Source: Tethya wilhelma (Eukaryota > Porifera > Demospongiae > Tethyida > Tethyidae). From it: DNA of 64,000 nt. Positions 23,233-36,804 of the stretch are shown here, in pieces. Both the position numbers and the translations under genes were made by a program. The stretch is taken from NCBI GenBank assembly GCA_964030475.1, contig CAXIPT010000005.1:726705-790704 (forward strand). The letters are read 5' to 3'. Within the stretch, counting starts at the first letter, position 1. Each line of letters opens with the position of its first letter. The notes below the pieces were generated by a model, which did not search any database, had not been told where the DNA came from, and saw only the letters and a list, made by a program, of their open reading frames with translations.

Positions 23233-23242
23233 TACATACACA
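23139..23242. repeat. Long (GACA)n(CA)n microsatellite
   Basis: Starts with five to six ACAG units, then about 45 CA units with three ATACA interruptions. Confidence 0.95.
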
Positions 23243-23638
23243 CAAATGCATGCACAATAATTTTATAAAAAGCATCTCTAACACCACTACTACAAACAAC
23301 ATCATCAACTATAAGCATGGAACAGAAAACTGAATCATCAAACAATTCAAACAACCACAATGAAGCCAACAGTCTTTAAGTAAAGGCTCAAAAGCGGCAA
23401 ATCTAATTCGGATTCGTGCTCCAATTTTTAGTACGAAAATTAGTCACTTAATTCATTACTCCCGGTTTGATGAATGATTTCATTGATGATCATGAGACTG
23501 CAATAACAGGTACATAGGGTTCATGATTCATGATTATTATTAATTCAAAAATTATTATTAGTAAAGAATACTATGATAGAAAAATGTATTATTTGTGATG
23601 ACATTGAGCAAAATTCGTGTCAGATGCACATCATGCAG

Positions 23639-26600
23639 TTAAACATCGGTCATATAACTTGTTGGCATTGAGTCGATAGTACTGTCAACTGAATTTCTGC
23701 TGTGTATCTGTGAACAAAAAAATGAGATAAGCAATAAATAAACCTCCATTATAGCGAAACAGACTGATCCAACTCACAGTATCAGATATAGTATTTGGTA
23801 CTTCCATCACCTGTTGTGGAGGAGATCCTGACATGTGTCTTGGATCAGACACCACTGACTCAGAGTAGTGCTTGCTCCCTCTCACCCCATTCATCACAGC
23901 CCCCTCAGAACCAGGCTGGGACAGCTTACTGAGACTGGTATGGAGCTGAGAGTGGTGCCTGGTGGAACCAAAATGATCTGCAGGAGGACTGAAGCTACCA
24001 TTGGGCACGTTGCTAGTACTGGAATGGAAATTCCCAGAATGGATCATGTGGTTCATATCATTATCTGGTAAATCAATTCCACCATCACCAACGAGTGCTG
24101 CAGTACTGATGGAGGGAGCTCCATTGTTGTAGCTGACACTGCCCAGTCTGTTGTAAGGAGGGGAGGAGAGGGCAGCAAGGTCTTGTTTGCTGCTCAATGG
24201 TTCATTGTTGTTGTTGGGGGAGGAGGAGGAAAGGCCGTTGGAGTTGGGGTCCATGTTGAAGGGACTCACTACGTGACGAGGGAACTGACGACCATGACCA
24301 GAGGGAGGACTCTGGAGACTGTAATGAGTGAAGAAAGCAAGCGTGTATGTGAATTCATGTTATAACTATTAGGTGATCTCAATTCATATTAAATTAGGAC
24401 CAATCATTGGTGTAATGACCTCAATTAAGGTGTGGCTACCAGATCTATGAATATTATTGCGTGGATTCATACTGTGTGTAAACAGCTCTCTGTTGTCAAC
24501 AACTCACACAAATGAATCTGCATGGTCAGTATAAAGGTCTTGCGCTGTCAATGCAGTTCTTGAAGAGCGATGACCATTACTGTTGATAGCTGGAGAGAAA
24601 GAAGTAAAACTTTCAACATGATAAGACAAACATTATTAATGCAACTAGAATGTCAAACATTGATCACTGACACTGTCACATGCACATGTGCTTATTTTGC
24701 TTGAAAACTTACGTAGCTTTTGTTTTCTCAGTCGGTATTTGTTGAAGCAGATCTTAATGACCACTCCCAGGAGAATGACACCAACTATCAACAGCACTCC
24801 AGCCACTATACCAGCAATGATGTAATAGAGAATACGACCATCATCTGCACAGGAATAATAGCACATAAACGATAAGAATTAAGGCATATTATGTTAAAAA
24901 TCCTAGTCAAAATGAAACTTAAAATGTTAGCAATCCTAAGCACATTACATTGTGCTACATGTACTTACTTTTTGAAACCTAAACTCTTCAGTGTGACTAT
25001 TCAGCAATCTTAAATTTACATTGATGTAATGATTACCTAATCTCACAGATTCCGATGGCTCACTAAATCGTCCTGTTCCCAGCTCAGAAGTAGCCGCCAC
25101 TTCAAACTGGTATCTCCTTCTGGCCCTCAGGCCGTGACCACTGCTAGTGATGACCAGTACCACATCATAACCACTCCCATCACGTAGCGGGACAAGAGAA
25201 TCCACATAGCGGGGTTCGTCAATTGGTATCACCTCCTGCGTGGGGATGCCCCTCTCGTTATTAGAGGAGTCGGTGATTTCAGTGATGTTCACAACAAAGT
25301 GTGTGATGGGCATTGAGCCAAACCTCACAGAGAAGGAGAGAGTGATGGAGTGAGTGGTCACTGAGGTGATGGAGGGTCTGGATGGCATGCCAGGGAAGGC
25401 TGGGTGGAGTGGGTGGGTGGAGAGAATGAGGAAATGATTATCACTGATTCAGCTTGTTTACATTTAACTCTGATTTGAGACACTACCCATCTGGTAGCAT
25501 AGGCTAAAATAATGAAGCTACATATTCATTTTATTTCCTAAATACAAATGTGTGCCATGGAATACCAAATTAAGTAGTAGTAAAGAATCTTTGAAAATAT
25601 GGGCAACATAATTCTTTAACTGTCCTCCCCTTTGACCTTACCCAGTGGTGTGGTGGCAGAGGCAGTGAATTCAACTGCCTCTGAGAACTGTTCATTGGAG
25701 AGGATGGCAGTGAAGTCGTAGGTGCTGAGGGGGTTGAGGCCACGCACCTCAAACATCCCGTGAGTCACATTCAGATCAAAGATCTGCACTCTCACACCAT
25801 TCTGACTGACCTAAGGAAAGAGAAGGAAAAAATAAAAATGATATTAGCGCACGACTGGCAAAGGTCATCAAATATAGATGATCAAAACTGTCACACCACA
25901 CACAGACTGATTGCTTCACTGATGCTACTACATTGTACTTTGAGGATGCAGGAAACTTACTTCCACTCTGAATTCTGTGATATCTGATCCTCCGTCAAAC
26001 TCCAGTTCCCATTCCAGAAGTACTGAGCGACCATCCTCTTGAGCAGTGGCGTTGAAGAACGACAGACTGGGAGCTATAATTGTGTGTGGGGGAAATAAAA
26101 ATCAAAGCGATTGATTTGGGAATCAATGCAAACATTGCTGTTTGTTAGTAAGCAGACACCAAGAGAGTAGGAGAACTTTGTACAAACAACAAGCACATCA
26201 AAGAGGATATATTGAGAAACAGAAATGGATGGTGCATGCATATGCATGCATGCATGTATTAAAGATGAATCTGCAAAGATAAGTTACTTTGAAGTCAATT
26301 CGCCCTTGTATGATAAATTTTGCATAAGAGTTTAATCTATTTAATTCTTCCCTTACGTCTTGCTGGTGGCATGTGAGTGGCGATGTTGGATGGTTCACTG
26401 GCCCCAGCCAGGTTAGAAGCTCTCAGTCTGATCTCATAGCTCTCACCAGGGAGAAGATTGAGCAGCTCACCACTAGTTTCATTGCCAAGAAAAGTTTGAT
26501 CCGACTACAAGCAGAGAGAGAGAGAGAGGGAAACATTAGTGTGCATATCAATGAAACAATTAACTTTATAGTACCGCATGCATGCGAGCTCATACAATGG

Positions 26601-27134
26601 CAATATCAATACAGTATTTATGTTTCTGCACTCAAGCAGCTACACAATAACTCACTGTAAAGAATTCTCTCTCGTCGAAGCTTAGCTCCACGAGGTAGAG
26701 CTCCACCTCAGAGGTGAGGGAGACACCAGCGGGGGGCAGCCAGGTCAGAGTCACAGCTCTCTCGTCATCAGGATGGGGGTCAGACTCCAAGGAGCGAGGG
26801 GGGCCAGGAATCTCTGAGGAGGGGAAAGGAGGGGGGAAAAGAATTAGTACCATGGGTTAATGGAGTGTTGTAGTTCAACTTTGAATTCAGTGGTTTAATG
26901 TATTATAGATTATAGCAAAGATATTATAAGTTACTTTAATTCATCCTTGCAAGTACATTATTTTTATTTAGACCAGCTTCCTCAATGCTCAATGCTTCAG
27001 GGTGTGTGTTTTGGAGTAAAAGGGTATAATATGTAATATGTAAATTCCCTCTGATTCAAATCCTATACTGAAACACCTGTAATCTTATTGTACATGCACA
27101 TCTCAAGACTTACTCTATATACACAAATACACAA

Positions 27135-27183
<49 letters not shown>

Positions 27184-28086
27184 AATGGCCAGCTAAAACC
27201 ACCCCATCACAGCACCTCCTGTGTACTCATTCCACTTCCCTCCCTGTAATAACTCATGGCTACTGAAAACACCAAGACCATTACCACAATAGTCTAACAT
27301 GGCTTCCATACATAATCAGGAGACACAATACAACCACTGTCTACCCCCTATACACTTGTACATACACATATAGATCATTCGTGTCATAATGCACAGCATG
27401 AAAGAATAATATATAACTGTGAGATTATGAGGATTCTTATGAGTCAGGAAGTATACAAGCTCTTCCAATAGGTGAGCTCACTAAGAACTCTAAGGTTACA
27501 ACATGACATTATTCACACACACAATAGATAATGAAACCTCTAGCACGCAGTGATCGATGGTGATTGTGTGAATATAAGATCACCATCATTATCCTATCAG
27601 TTCTGCCATGTCCGTTGCCATGGTGATGAGGATATTTCTACAAATTTATCGAGTGTAGGAAGCAAGCATTAGACGCCAATTATTGTAGAATGACTAATTG
27701 TAAAGGTTGTCAAATGGAAATCATCTATTGAAGTGCTACGTACATCATGCAATAGTAGACGTGTGATGTGAGAGCTAGTTGCTGCTCAAAATTCTTCTGA
27801 CAACATTTTATTAATTGCTTTATTGGAGAATGACAATTAATGGAGTGAGACTACTAATAAGGATCGCGCATGTGGGCATGAGATATGTCCATTTTGTGAT
27901 TGAGACTAGAATATAATTCTTCCTTGGTGACGCAATACGGAGCTTAGTACTGAAAGGGGATATTTCAGCTATAGATTGATACACAGAAGCTGAATAAATT
28001 TACAAACATTGCACGCACACAAATGTAAATGCATTAACTCAAAGTCTAAACAACCATGTACCCATAGACATACTTTCACTCATTCG

Positions 28087-28134
<48 letters not shown>

Positions 28135-28494
28135 CCTACTGCCACTAGATTGTAGGTGAAAGTGGTTGTTCCCAAAATATTTCCAACCTCACAGGTATAG
28201 TTCCCAGAGTCTTGCTCCCGGACCACACTGATGACCAGGGTCCCGTTGGGGAAATCTTCAAATCGACCTCCGTTTGTTTCAACGATGATATCATTCTCAG
28301 GGTTGCGCCATCGGACCAAGTTAGGGTCGGGGTTACTGAGGAAGGGACAGTCGAAGACCACTCTAGTTCCCTCGGCAATACGGAGGTTTTGCTGATCATC
28401 AGTGAGGTCAAGAAGAATAGCAGGTGGTCCTACATGTGGGGGAGAGAGTGTGTGAATGAGGCAAATTGTCATATTCAAGATTGACACAATCATA

Positions 28495-28572
<78 letters not shown>

Positions 28573-29256
28573 CCTTATGTGTGTTCATTTGTGTTTCCTC
28601 TTTCTGCTCAAGAACTATAGTTTGCATGAGAGTAAGTATACAACTGTGTGTGTGACTACAAAGATATGCATACGATTATTAATGATAAATAATCTGGTCT
28701 GGCTATATGTACAGCTTTAATTAAAGCCAGCATGACTGAGTTGCCATGACGACACACGATGCAGACAGTCATCCCAATAAGGATAAAGTTAGGTGAGTTG
28801 TGGTCAAACTGGTATGTGTAAACACAGCATTAGGGTCATTGTCTAGTGATTCTATTATAGAATTTGTCAGTTGCTTTGGTAGCTAAGGAAATCTCCTCCT
28901 GGAAACTTCACAATTGCATACCTAATAATTAGACTATTACATGTATTTGTGGTCAAGTGATTACAATAAAAATAACACATAAAAGTGACAGCAATGTCAA
29001 ATTGTATGATAACATGTTTACACGACTAATCTCGATTATAAATATTTTAAGATGGATTCCTAATAAACCAAGAAAACTGGTCAAGCCAGAATTACTACGT
29101 ATTCTGAGAGGAATGTTCAGAATGAACAACTCTGACATGTATTGTCTAATTTTTAGTCATTGATCCCTTAGATCATTAATTATTGTGTATAATTAGTAGG
29201 GTCGGTTTTTAATTTGGGGTACTTCGAAATATGCAAAGGAGTCAACTACATTAAAT

Positions 29257-29296
<40 letters not shown>

Positions 29297-31867
29297 ACAC
29301 ACACGCACATACATATACACATACACATTCAAGACGGCACAACTCATATGATATCACTCACAAACAAACACACAAGCACACGCACATTCAAATCGGTGTA
29401 GCAATTAAAAACCAATTACTTCAATGACATGGTAACCATAAGTGCTGTACCATGACAAAGCGAGCTGAGGGTGCTTGCTACATTTGATGAGGCCTGGAGG
29501 ACACACCACACTCAGCTGATTGTACATAGCACATGGAATTTGAGGTGAACAGCTGCAGGTCAAGGTCACACTATACCAGGTCCTATAAACCAACACTTCA
29601 CTGCTATTACTACATTCCTCATAACTTTGCTGGAATAAATATTATTGTATACTCTTACTTGTTTCCTATAATCTCTTCTACTGAAATTGCGTAAAACCAT
29701 GCACAAGTGAATCTTATAGTAAGAGTCAAATCAAGTTTGCCCCAAGCACCTTATACACAGCTGGAGGGCACACTGCAACTATCCAGCTACAGCCAGATGT
29801 CCCTCAACCAGGCATGTAATGGGGATAATTCTATTTCTGCTACATGGATGATATTGTGTTGGAGGTAGTATAGACGAGTTGTGTGCAAACAGAGGTAGGT
29901 AATTGCATTAATTTAACGTGTACTTGAGGTACAGGTGGAAGCATAATAGCATGTAGGCATACATCACTTCTAAACCATTATGAGCCGCACATACACCAGC
30001 AACAATGGATGTACTTGCAGTATAAGCCCACGGGAGTCTTAGACAACAGCTGGACATTAATGAATAGCTAGTTAGTGTGTTGCTAAACATGTATCACCAA
30101 TGCACAGTGGTGATAAGGAATCAGACACTTCCTCACAAATTAATTCGTGCTGTTTGTCAGATTTTTTTTTTTTTGAAATGCTTTTGAGTCTCTAATCTAG
30201 CCAATAATTTCACAAAGGAACTCAGGAGATCTACTATTGGTGATTGACACGACTTGGGGATACACATGTCGTACATCATTATTAAATTCACTCGAGCATG
30301 TTATTTCACTCAGTTCTCATGCTTACACATGTGCACATAGTTACATATACATACACACACACATACACACACTGTGACACACACACACACACACACACAC
30401 ATACACACACTGTGACACACACACACACACATACACACACACTNNNNNNNNNNNNNNNNNNNNNNNNNNNNNNNNNNNNNNNNNNNNNNNNNNNNNNNNN
30501 NNNNNNNNNNNNNNNNNNNNNNNNNNNNNNNNNNNNNNNNNNNNNNNNNNNNNNNNNNNNNNNNNNNNNNNNNNNNNNNNNNNNNNNNNNNNNNNNNNNN
30601 NNNNNNNNNNNNNNNNNNNNNNNNNNNNNNNNNNNNNNNNNNNNNNNNNNNNNNNNNNNNNNNNNNNNNNNNNNNNNNNNNNNNNNNNNNNNNNNNNNNN
30701 NNNNNNNNNNNNNNNNNNNNNNNNNNNNNNNNNNNNNNNNNNNNNNNNNNNNNNNNNNNNNNNNNNNNNNNNNNNNNNNNNNNNNNNNNNNNNNNNNNNN
30801 NNNNNNNNNNNNNNNNNNNNNNNNNNNNNNNNNNNNNNNNNNNNNNNNNNNNNNNNNNNNNNNNNNNNNNNNNNNNNNNNNNNNNNNNNNNNNNNNNNNN
30901 NNNNNNNNNNNNNNNNNNNNNNNNNNNNNNNNNNNNNNNNNNNNNNNNNNNNNNNNNNNNNNNNNNNNNNNNNNNNNNNNNNNNNNNNNNNNNNNNNNNN
31001 NNNNNNNNNNNNNNNNNNNNNNNNNNNNNNNNNNNNNNNNNNNNNNNNNNNNNNNNNNNNNNNNNNNNNNNNNNNNNNNNNNNNNNNNNNNNNNNNNNNN
31101 NNNNNNNNNNNNNNNNNNNNNNNNNNNNNNNNNNNNNNNNNNNNNNNNNNACTTACACATAGCACAGAGTTGTGAGTTCACATGCACTTGCTTGTATGCA
31201 TGGGGTGAGTGATCACTTAAAATAATGATTCTTTATGAGCACTTAAAAGATGATCCGTGCTCTTTGATCCCCTATACTTCTTTAACTTACTATATTTTTA
31301 GGAATTGAACAACCTTCTCTTGATGACTTTAGTATAAAAAAAGCAAAAAGCAAAAGCTCTACAAGTGCATGCACTTGTAACTGTAGGTGTTGAATGTATA
31401 CTATAATAAAACAAAAACCTACAATACAACTTCAGTCTGGTTGGCATGGCGATCGACGGCCTCGGGGCAAGTGAGTGAGGGAAAACTTGTAGTACAGAAT
31501 GTTTGAAAACATCGCAAGTTATAAAGCATAGTAAAATAATAGCCAAGCACTTTGCATTCAAACTAAAAAGATGTTTCAAGCATTAATACTTAGTTTTAAA
31601 ATGAATTACTTGACATAGTTAAGTAAATCTCGGTGTGTGGTCGTATAAGTAACGAACATATTGTAAATCTGTTATTCCTACGAGTACAGACGCTTCCAGA
31701 CATTGTTTTTGATGAGAACTGGACAGCCAACCATAGAATAGCATCCAAGGTATGCAAGGGCCAGCGTGAGAAGGAGACATGTGACAACAACACAAGAAGA
31801 CAAAAATGTAATTCACTCAACATGCCAAGAGAGAGAGAACAGCACCAGGATGATGTAGCTAGCCATG

Positions 31868-31908
<41 letters not shown>

Positions 31909-34421
31909 CACACACACACACACACGGCGTACACATACACACACACACACACACACACAAATAGATAAAAATTTAATATTATTTCATTGTGAACAATAAA
32001 AAACACTACCATTGATACCCAACATAGTCACATCAAGGGGAGTCTGTCACACTAGATCATGGTGCTATGAATTCGTACCATGGTAATTCATGGTACCGGT
32101 GTCGTATGGTGTGACACACACAAACAGTGAAACGTTAGACCGGCATTGAATGACTCCATCTGATAAGCTAGACAGATTAGATTGCAAAATAAACCACGCA
32201 AAGTCATCGATCTATATACGTACCCAGCATTGGGCATACAAAATCCACAATATAGGAGGCCTACACAGTTTGTTGATGTGTAGAATTGAATTACTAGTCG
32301 ATGGTAGTTTGCATATAAACCTTCTAAATTTTACATACATACCGTATAGCTCCAAATTTTCGTGGTTCAAAAAGTTCGTGAAAAGTCTGTCTTTGCCGTT
32401 TTGAGCTAATTTTCGTGAATCACGATCTCTGAAATTATATTGCCGATATACGGTTTTCTAAATTTACGTGGAGAAAATTTTCGTGATATACGGTCAAATC
32501 ACAAAATTCACGAAAATATTGTACCACGAAAATTTGGAGCCATACGGTACATACTGTAGGTTAGCTGTCTACTGAACATGGTGTGAGTGTGTAAAAACAA
32601 ACGTCCATCCAATAGTTCTTTCGTGAGAACAACACAAAAAACAAAATTCTTGTCAGCAGAAAACACGAGATGTCAAATAATTGTCACTGTATACGTAACA
32701 TGAAATAATTCTCATTTGTATTTCACGTGCTTGATCAAAAATTTATTTCGAGACTTGCACTTACATAGGAAGCCTACGAGTGTAGGCAGTAAACACTCAA
32801 TCTAAGCCACAATCCCTCAACCACACAATGTCTCAGGCTGACCACCTCCAGACACTGCTCTTCGATATTGCACCACAAATCATGTTAGAGCTTGCTTCAC
32901 AAAGCCATGAAAGTGAGCCACTCATTGTGCATTGCAAGAAGATTTGCCGAGAGAAGCTTAAGCTACCGGTAAGCCTTTTGTATCTCACGATTTTGCTACT
33001 GAAAAGCCATGCTTATAATATATAGTGTCAATAGAATTATATATGGATATGCACGTACATAACAGTCAATGATAGTTCTACAGCAACACAAGGCTAAAGG
33101 TATTAGGTTACATTAGTGCTGTGCACTGATGCCCATTGGTTATGACTACCTATGCACACACATGTACATTGGCATGCACAAGCTATATGGACACACACAT
33201 TTACGCATGCATGCACCTAATCGGTTGAGCTAGCCTATAAATTATATCCATACACGCAAAATACATGTTGGTATGCTAAACACACATACTTTGTTGATTT
33301 CCAAGAAAGTTTCCACACACGGAAATGATATAACAAAATCACAATCCAAATCACACATAATTAGTGAAAGTCATAATTCTCATCACCCCCCCCCTCCACA
33401 CACACACATACACAACATTTTAATGACAATTTTCCTTCAAAATTTCACACTCATAACTAGATCATGTATGCACACAGTCACATATAAATAGATTCGCCCA
33501 CCATGTGGTGTCTACATGGCATGCCATCACTATGCACTGCTACATACAAGACTCTCTAACAGCCAACTAGACACTAAAAATAAAACCACTATATTTGGCA
33601 TCAAACAGTCATAAACATCGCTTTGGTGCTCAAATCAAATATTTGAGTATCGCTCTCTGTGTGAGCTAATGTTGTTTGGCACTTGACTCCTTATGTTTCT
33701 TAAGGAGCTAAGGATGTACCAAGCATTGGTGATGGTTGTAGTATGGCATCATTGAAGTGTAGGAGTGTGTGAGTGTGTACATCAAGTTGCTTGTAAGTGA
33801 TTAATTAGCTTTGTTAGTACTACCTATCAGCATAGGAATTGATCAAAAAGATGCGGGAATTTTTATTGCACAAGTCTTAGATCAGCTATGTAAAATGTTT
33901 GAAAGCTTACAATTTATGTCCAATAGAAAAGTGCTGAGTTTGCATGGTCTAGATATCAATGTATAGCTAGGTCTAGCTATGGCCTCAACACAAACAGTTT
34001 CACTTGAAGGGAACAAACAACAAATACAGACAATGTGTCATACTTACCTTCAGAAAGTTAATAAGAGTATTGCAAATAAAATGCCAATCATTCACGATCA
34101 TACACAAAACAAAATGACAAATGCATGCAACTCAATACTCACCAGTAATTGTGACATCATGGTCCTGTGTGTCCTCCCCGGCACTGTTGCTAGCCACACA
34201 CGTATACATCCCATCATCAGTGAACGTCACATCACGAACCATCAGGGTCCCGGTGATATTATTTGCCGTGATCCTATCGTCCTCCGTATCGATGGGACTG
34301 CCATTGTGCAGCCACTGGTAGGTGGGAGGCCTCATTCCAGTAGCAGTGCAGTCGTAGGTGAGGTTGGCGCCAGTACGGACATCACGACTACTGCTCACAG
34401 TGGTTATTTCAGGAGGCACTA

Positions 34422-34464
<43 letters not shown>

Positions 34465-34533
34465 TGTGTGTGNACACCCAATAGAGAGGTGTGCACATGA
34501 CCTTATAGTGCTTACATGCATGACTGGGTTGTC

Positions 34534-34609
<76 letters not shown>

Positions 34610-36529
34610 ATGTGCCATATACACATAACATGCTATGTCATTGTAACAATGCATAAGTATGGCCAGTATGTCAGAGTTAAACTAAAGGCACTATAGGTTC
34701 GAATTCCATGGGCCATATAGGCTACAAAGCTACAGTCTAAGCAGAGCACAAGGACAAAACTCCTGCCTTTTCCTTAGAGTTAGTGCTAATTTTCCATTCC
34801 TATAGCCTACTTGAACTTCTTCAATCCTTACCACTAGAGAGCACTGCTCCTCTCTATTGTGGTAGACTATAGGTGAACCTCAATGGGTCTTGGGACCACC
34901 CAGTCACACCATTGGGATTGTTGCAAACATTATTCATGAATGCTCAACCAATATTGCTTGTAATAGGCACATGTTCAAAAACAGAAGAGCAACACTAATG
35001 CAAACACATCAGGAGGAAGCATAAAAAAACAGCTATGAAATGTATTTTGAGAAATTGCTACAAAAAAAAAAAAAAAGAGAAGTCTAGAAATTAAATCTCC
35101 AACAGCTCACAACAATGGCGATTGTACCTCCAAGCTATATATCACAGGCACCCGATGCATGGGTGGGTGTGTGTGTGATTTGAGAGCCTTAATGCATGCA
35201 TGTCTAAGAGTTTACTATTACAGGAAATCTCAACAAGTAAACAACATTTAAATTCGAAGGTTGCCACTTCCTTTGCATGCACCAAGTGAGTGGCTGAAGC
35301 CACCACAGAAGGAATTCATTTCACTAATATACAGAGTAGCAGGGAACACCAACTGAAGCCATTCACTTGAGGAGAATCCAATTACAATTGTAAGAGACTC
35401 AAGGCTTCAGTTTTGATTGCAAAGATTCCAGAGAGTTGGTATTATGTCCATGGTCGAGACAAACATTTCAGGCATGGTGCATGGTGTATGCATCAGGCTG
35501 TGTAACTCAGTGGGAATGGTGAAATGAACTCACGCATGCATTATGCAGAGAGGTCTGTCTGAATTATTAGTACCATACATACCTAAATAGCAACTTCAAG
35601 TCTTGGTACTACAAACAAATCACTGAGTATAATAGCCAATGATTATCATGTATGAGTGTTAATTCACTTCACTTACCTAGCACAATGAGTTCAATATCCA
35701 CACTGGCTACATCTAAAGATGTTTGAGCTTTACACTGATAAGTTCCTGCATCATTTTCCATCACATTGGAAATGGTGTAAGTACCAGGCTCATTGCCAGG
35801 CTGTGGACTCAGTGCAGTAGTTTGTCCATTCACTACCCTGGACCAAGTTATTGTAGGGATGAGGGAAGAGCTGAAGGAACATCTCAAAGTTGCTGTTGTT
35901 GCCACAGCAAATTCTTGTTCTGGATCAGCCGTGAGGACAAGTGGAGCTGAAAGATTAAAGATTATAGACAACAGTTACTGCAAATTCAAACCAACTGATA
36001 TAAATAGCTCAGAACTCATGCATGAATAACATTATGCATGCACGGCCAGACCCAGGCATGAAGTTTATATTCACTAAACTATACATTATACTAGGCCTTG
36101 CTTACTTGTAACTTGTAAATCAGTATCATCTTCTGTCAGTCCTCCTCCCACAAATAAAACATGGCATGAGTATTCTCCAGCATCTTCTGGTTCTGCAGCT
36201 ACAAGTTCCAGCAGGCTGAAACCAGACTCACTGTTATCAGTGATTGTAATTCTCTCATTTTCAGAGTCAACAATAGTAGTGCCATCTTTTTCCCATCTGA
36301 ACGACTGGATTGGGGCAGTTGCATCACTTACAGTGCAGTTAGCTGTTGTGAATAGGCCCACTCTGACCACTGGTGAGCTAAATGAAACTTTTACAGCTGT
36401 GCAGCGAGTGTGAGATAGAAAAGTAGGTAAATAGATCAAGGAAGAAAAAAAGATAGACTTACTTTGTGCTGATGCCAATGATGCTCCATACACAAGAGCC
36501 ATAAGAAAGAGAACACTTATGCTAGACAT
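23639..36529 (-). CDS. Gene I: Ig4-FN3x3 transmembrane receptor, neogenin/DCC-like architecture
   Basis: Fourteen exons, complement(23639..23707, 23778..24318, 24508..24589, 24713..24844, 25037..25399, 25642..25810, 25961..26073, 26357..26504, 26656..26813, 28136..28429, 34143..34418, 35677..35946, 36106..36396, 36463..36529), total 2973 nt, 990 aa, all frames open. Signal peptide MSSISVLFLMALVYGASLASA; four Ig domains (C-W-DxGxYxC pattern, e.g. DAGEYSC, DAGTYQC, DDGMYTC, DSGNYTC); FN3 domains, two of them split by a phase-0 intron; membrane span (IIAGIVAGVLLIVGVILLG); a ~250-aa Ser/Asn/Pro-rich tail ending SYMTDV. Domain order resembles DCC/neogenin but with three visible FN3 repeats, not six; orthology is not shown. 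The intron between Ig3 and Ig4 (5.7 kb, unusually long here) holds the 707-base gap, so exons may be missing. The strand, phases and absence of another signal peptide justify joining the two halves. Confidence 0.75.
27138..27181. repeat. (CA)n microsatellite
   Basis: About 22 CA units in the gene I intron between the Ig4 and first FN3 exons. The rest of that 1.3-kb intron shows no recognisable element. Confidence 0.95.
30444..31150. other. Assembly gap (707 N)
   Basis: A run of N flanked on the left by CA/TACACA repeats, the likely cause of the gap. Confidence 1.
32341..32549. mobile_element. Small MITE with 26-bp terminal inverted repeats
   Basis: Left end ACCGTATAGCTCCAAATTTT and right end (reverse complement) ACCGTATGGCTCCAAATTTT, both continuing into cgtggt. 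Interior contains further ttttcgtga/tcacgaaaa inverted motifs. ACAT occurs directly outside both ends and may be the target duplication. Confidence 0.85.
34424..34612. repeat. Two (GT)n microsatellites flanking an ambiguous base
   Basis: 34424-34472 abuts the acceptor of the gene I Ig3 exon (coding strand CA run), n at 34473, then a second, longer GT run at 34535-34609. Confidence 0.95.
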
Positions 36530-36542
36530 TTTTTTAGTAACT

Positions 36543-36735
36543 TTAATACTGCAATATGATTGAAGAGCTTGGTCGCACCATGCATTTCAATGCATTCAGA
36601 CTTCCAGCTTGGTTTCCGGCCAGGGTGGGGCGCCCGGGCATAAACTTTGAATTACGCGCGCTTCATCCAGAGCATGCAGCGTGCAGAGTAGTCGGGCGGA
36701 GCCCGACTAGTCCATTCCTAGTCTGGACACCACCG
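36543..36735. repeat. GC-rich segment upstream of gene I, repeated at 41168-41273
   Basis: The text gaagagcttggtcgcaccatg, gcatttcaatgcattc, ggtttccggccaggg and gaattacgcgcgctt occurs at 36555-36660 and again, slightly diverged, at 41171-41270. It directly precedes the gene I start codon, so it may be promoter sequence or a dispersed repeat. Confidence 0.7.
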
Positions 36736-36804
36736 TACGTACGATAGTATGGACAATGTAAGATTATCTACCCTTTACCATACTTTTTTTTTTTTTTACA
36801 AAAA

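Larger units (their letters stand above)
20569..23638. other. Mostly non-coding region between H and I
   Basis: Contains a GA microsatellite (20971-21007), a pogo/Tigger-like copy (21529-21738), a 32-bp hairpin (22284-22372) and a long CA/GACA microsatellite (23139-23242). An open stretch on the minus strand at about 20706-20920 (reads ...EWVNFTDYSQRNAKKLDKI...) is unassigned. No other gene was recognised. Confidence 0.6.
28430..34142. other. Long gene I intron with assembly gap, microsatellites and a small MITE
   Basis: Contains GT/GA repeats (28499-28570), CA repeats (29262-29302, 30348-30443, 31868-31960), 707 N (30444-31150) and a 209-bp MITE (32341-32549). A plus-strand open exon-like stretch 32828..32969 (starts MSQADHLQTLLFDIAPQ, ends at a GTAAGC donor) has no visible continuation. 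Nothing else is supported. Confidence 0.7.

Noticed and set aside
23043..23369. Open frames through the CA/GACA microsatellite
   Set aside because: Low-complexity translation of a dinucleotide repeat on both strands; no domain or splice support.
30298..31212. Long open frames of 270-304 codons on both strands
   Set aside because: They are open only because they cross the run of N and CA repeats.
32828..32969. Plus-strand first exon of a nested gene (MSQADHLQTLLFDIAPQ...)
   Set aside because: A good donor follows, but no continuing exon with a matching phase was found; kept only as a note in the intron entry.
23639..36529. Naming gene I as neogenin or DCC
   Set aside because: The domain order is similar but the FN3 count differs and no diagnostic tail motif could be verified without a search.
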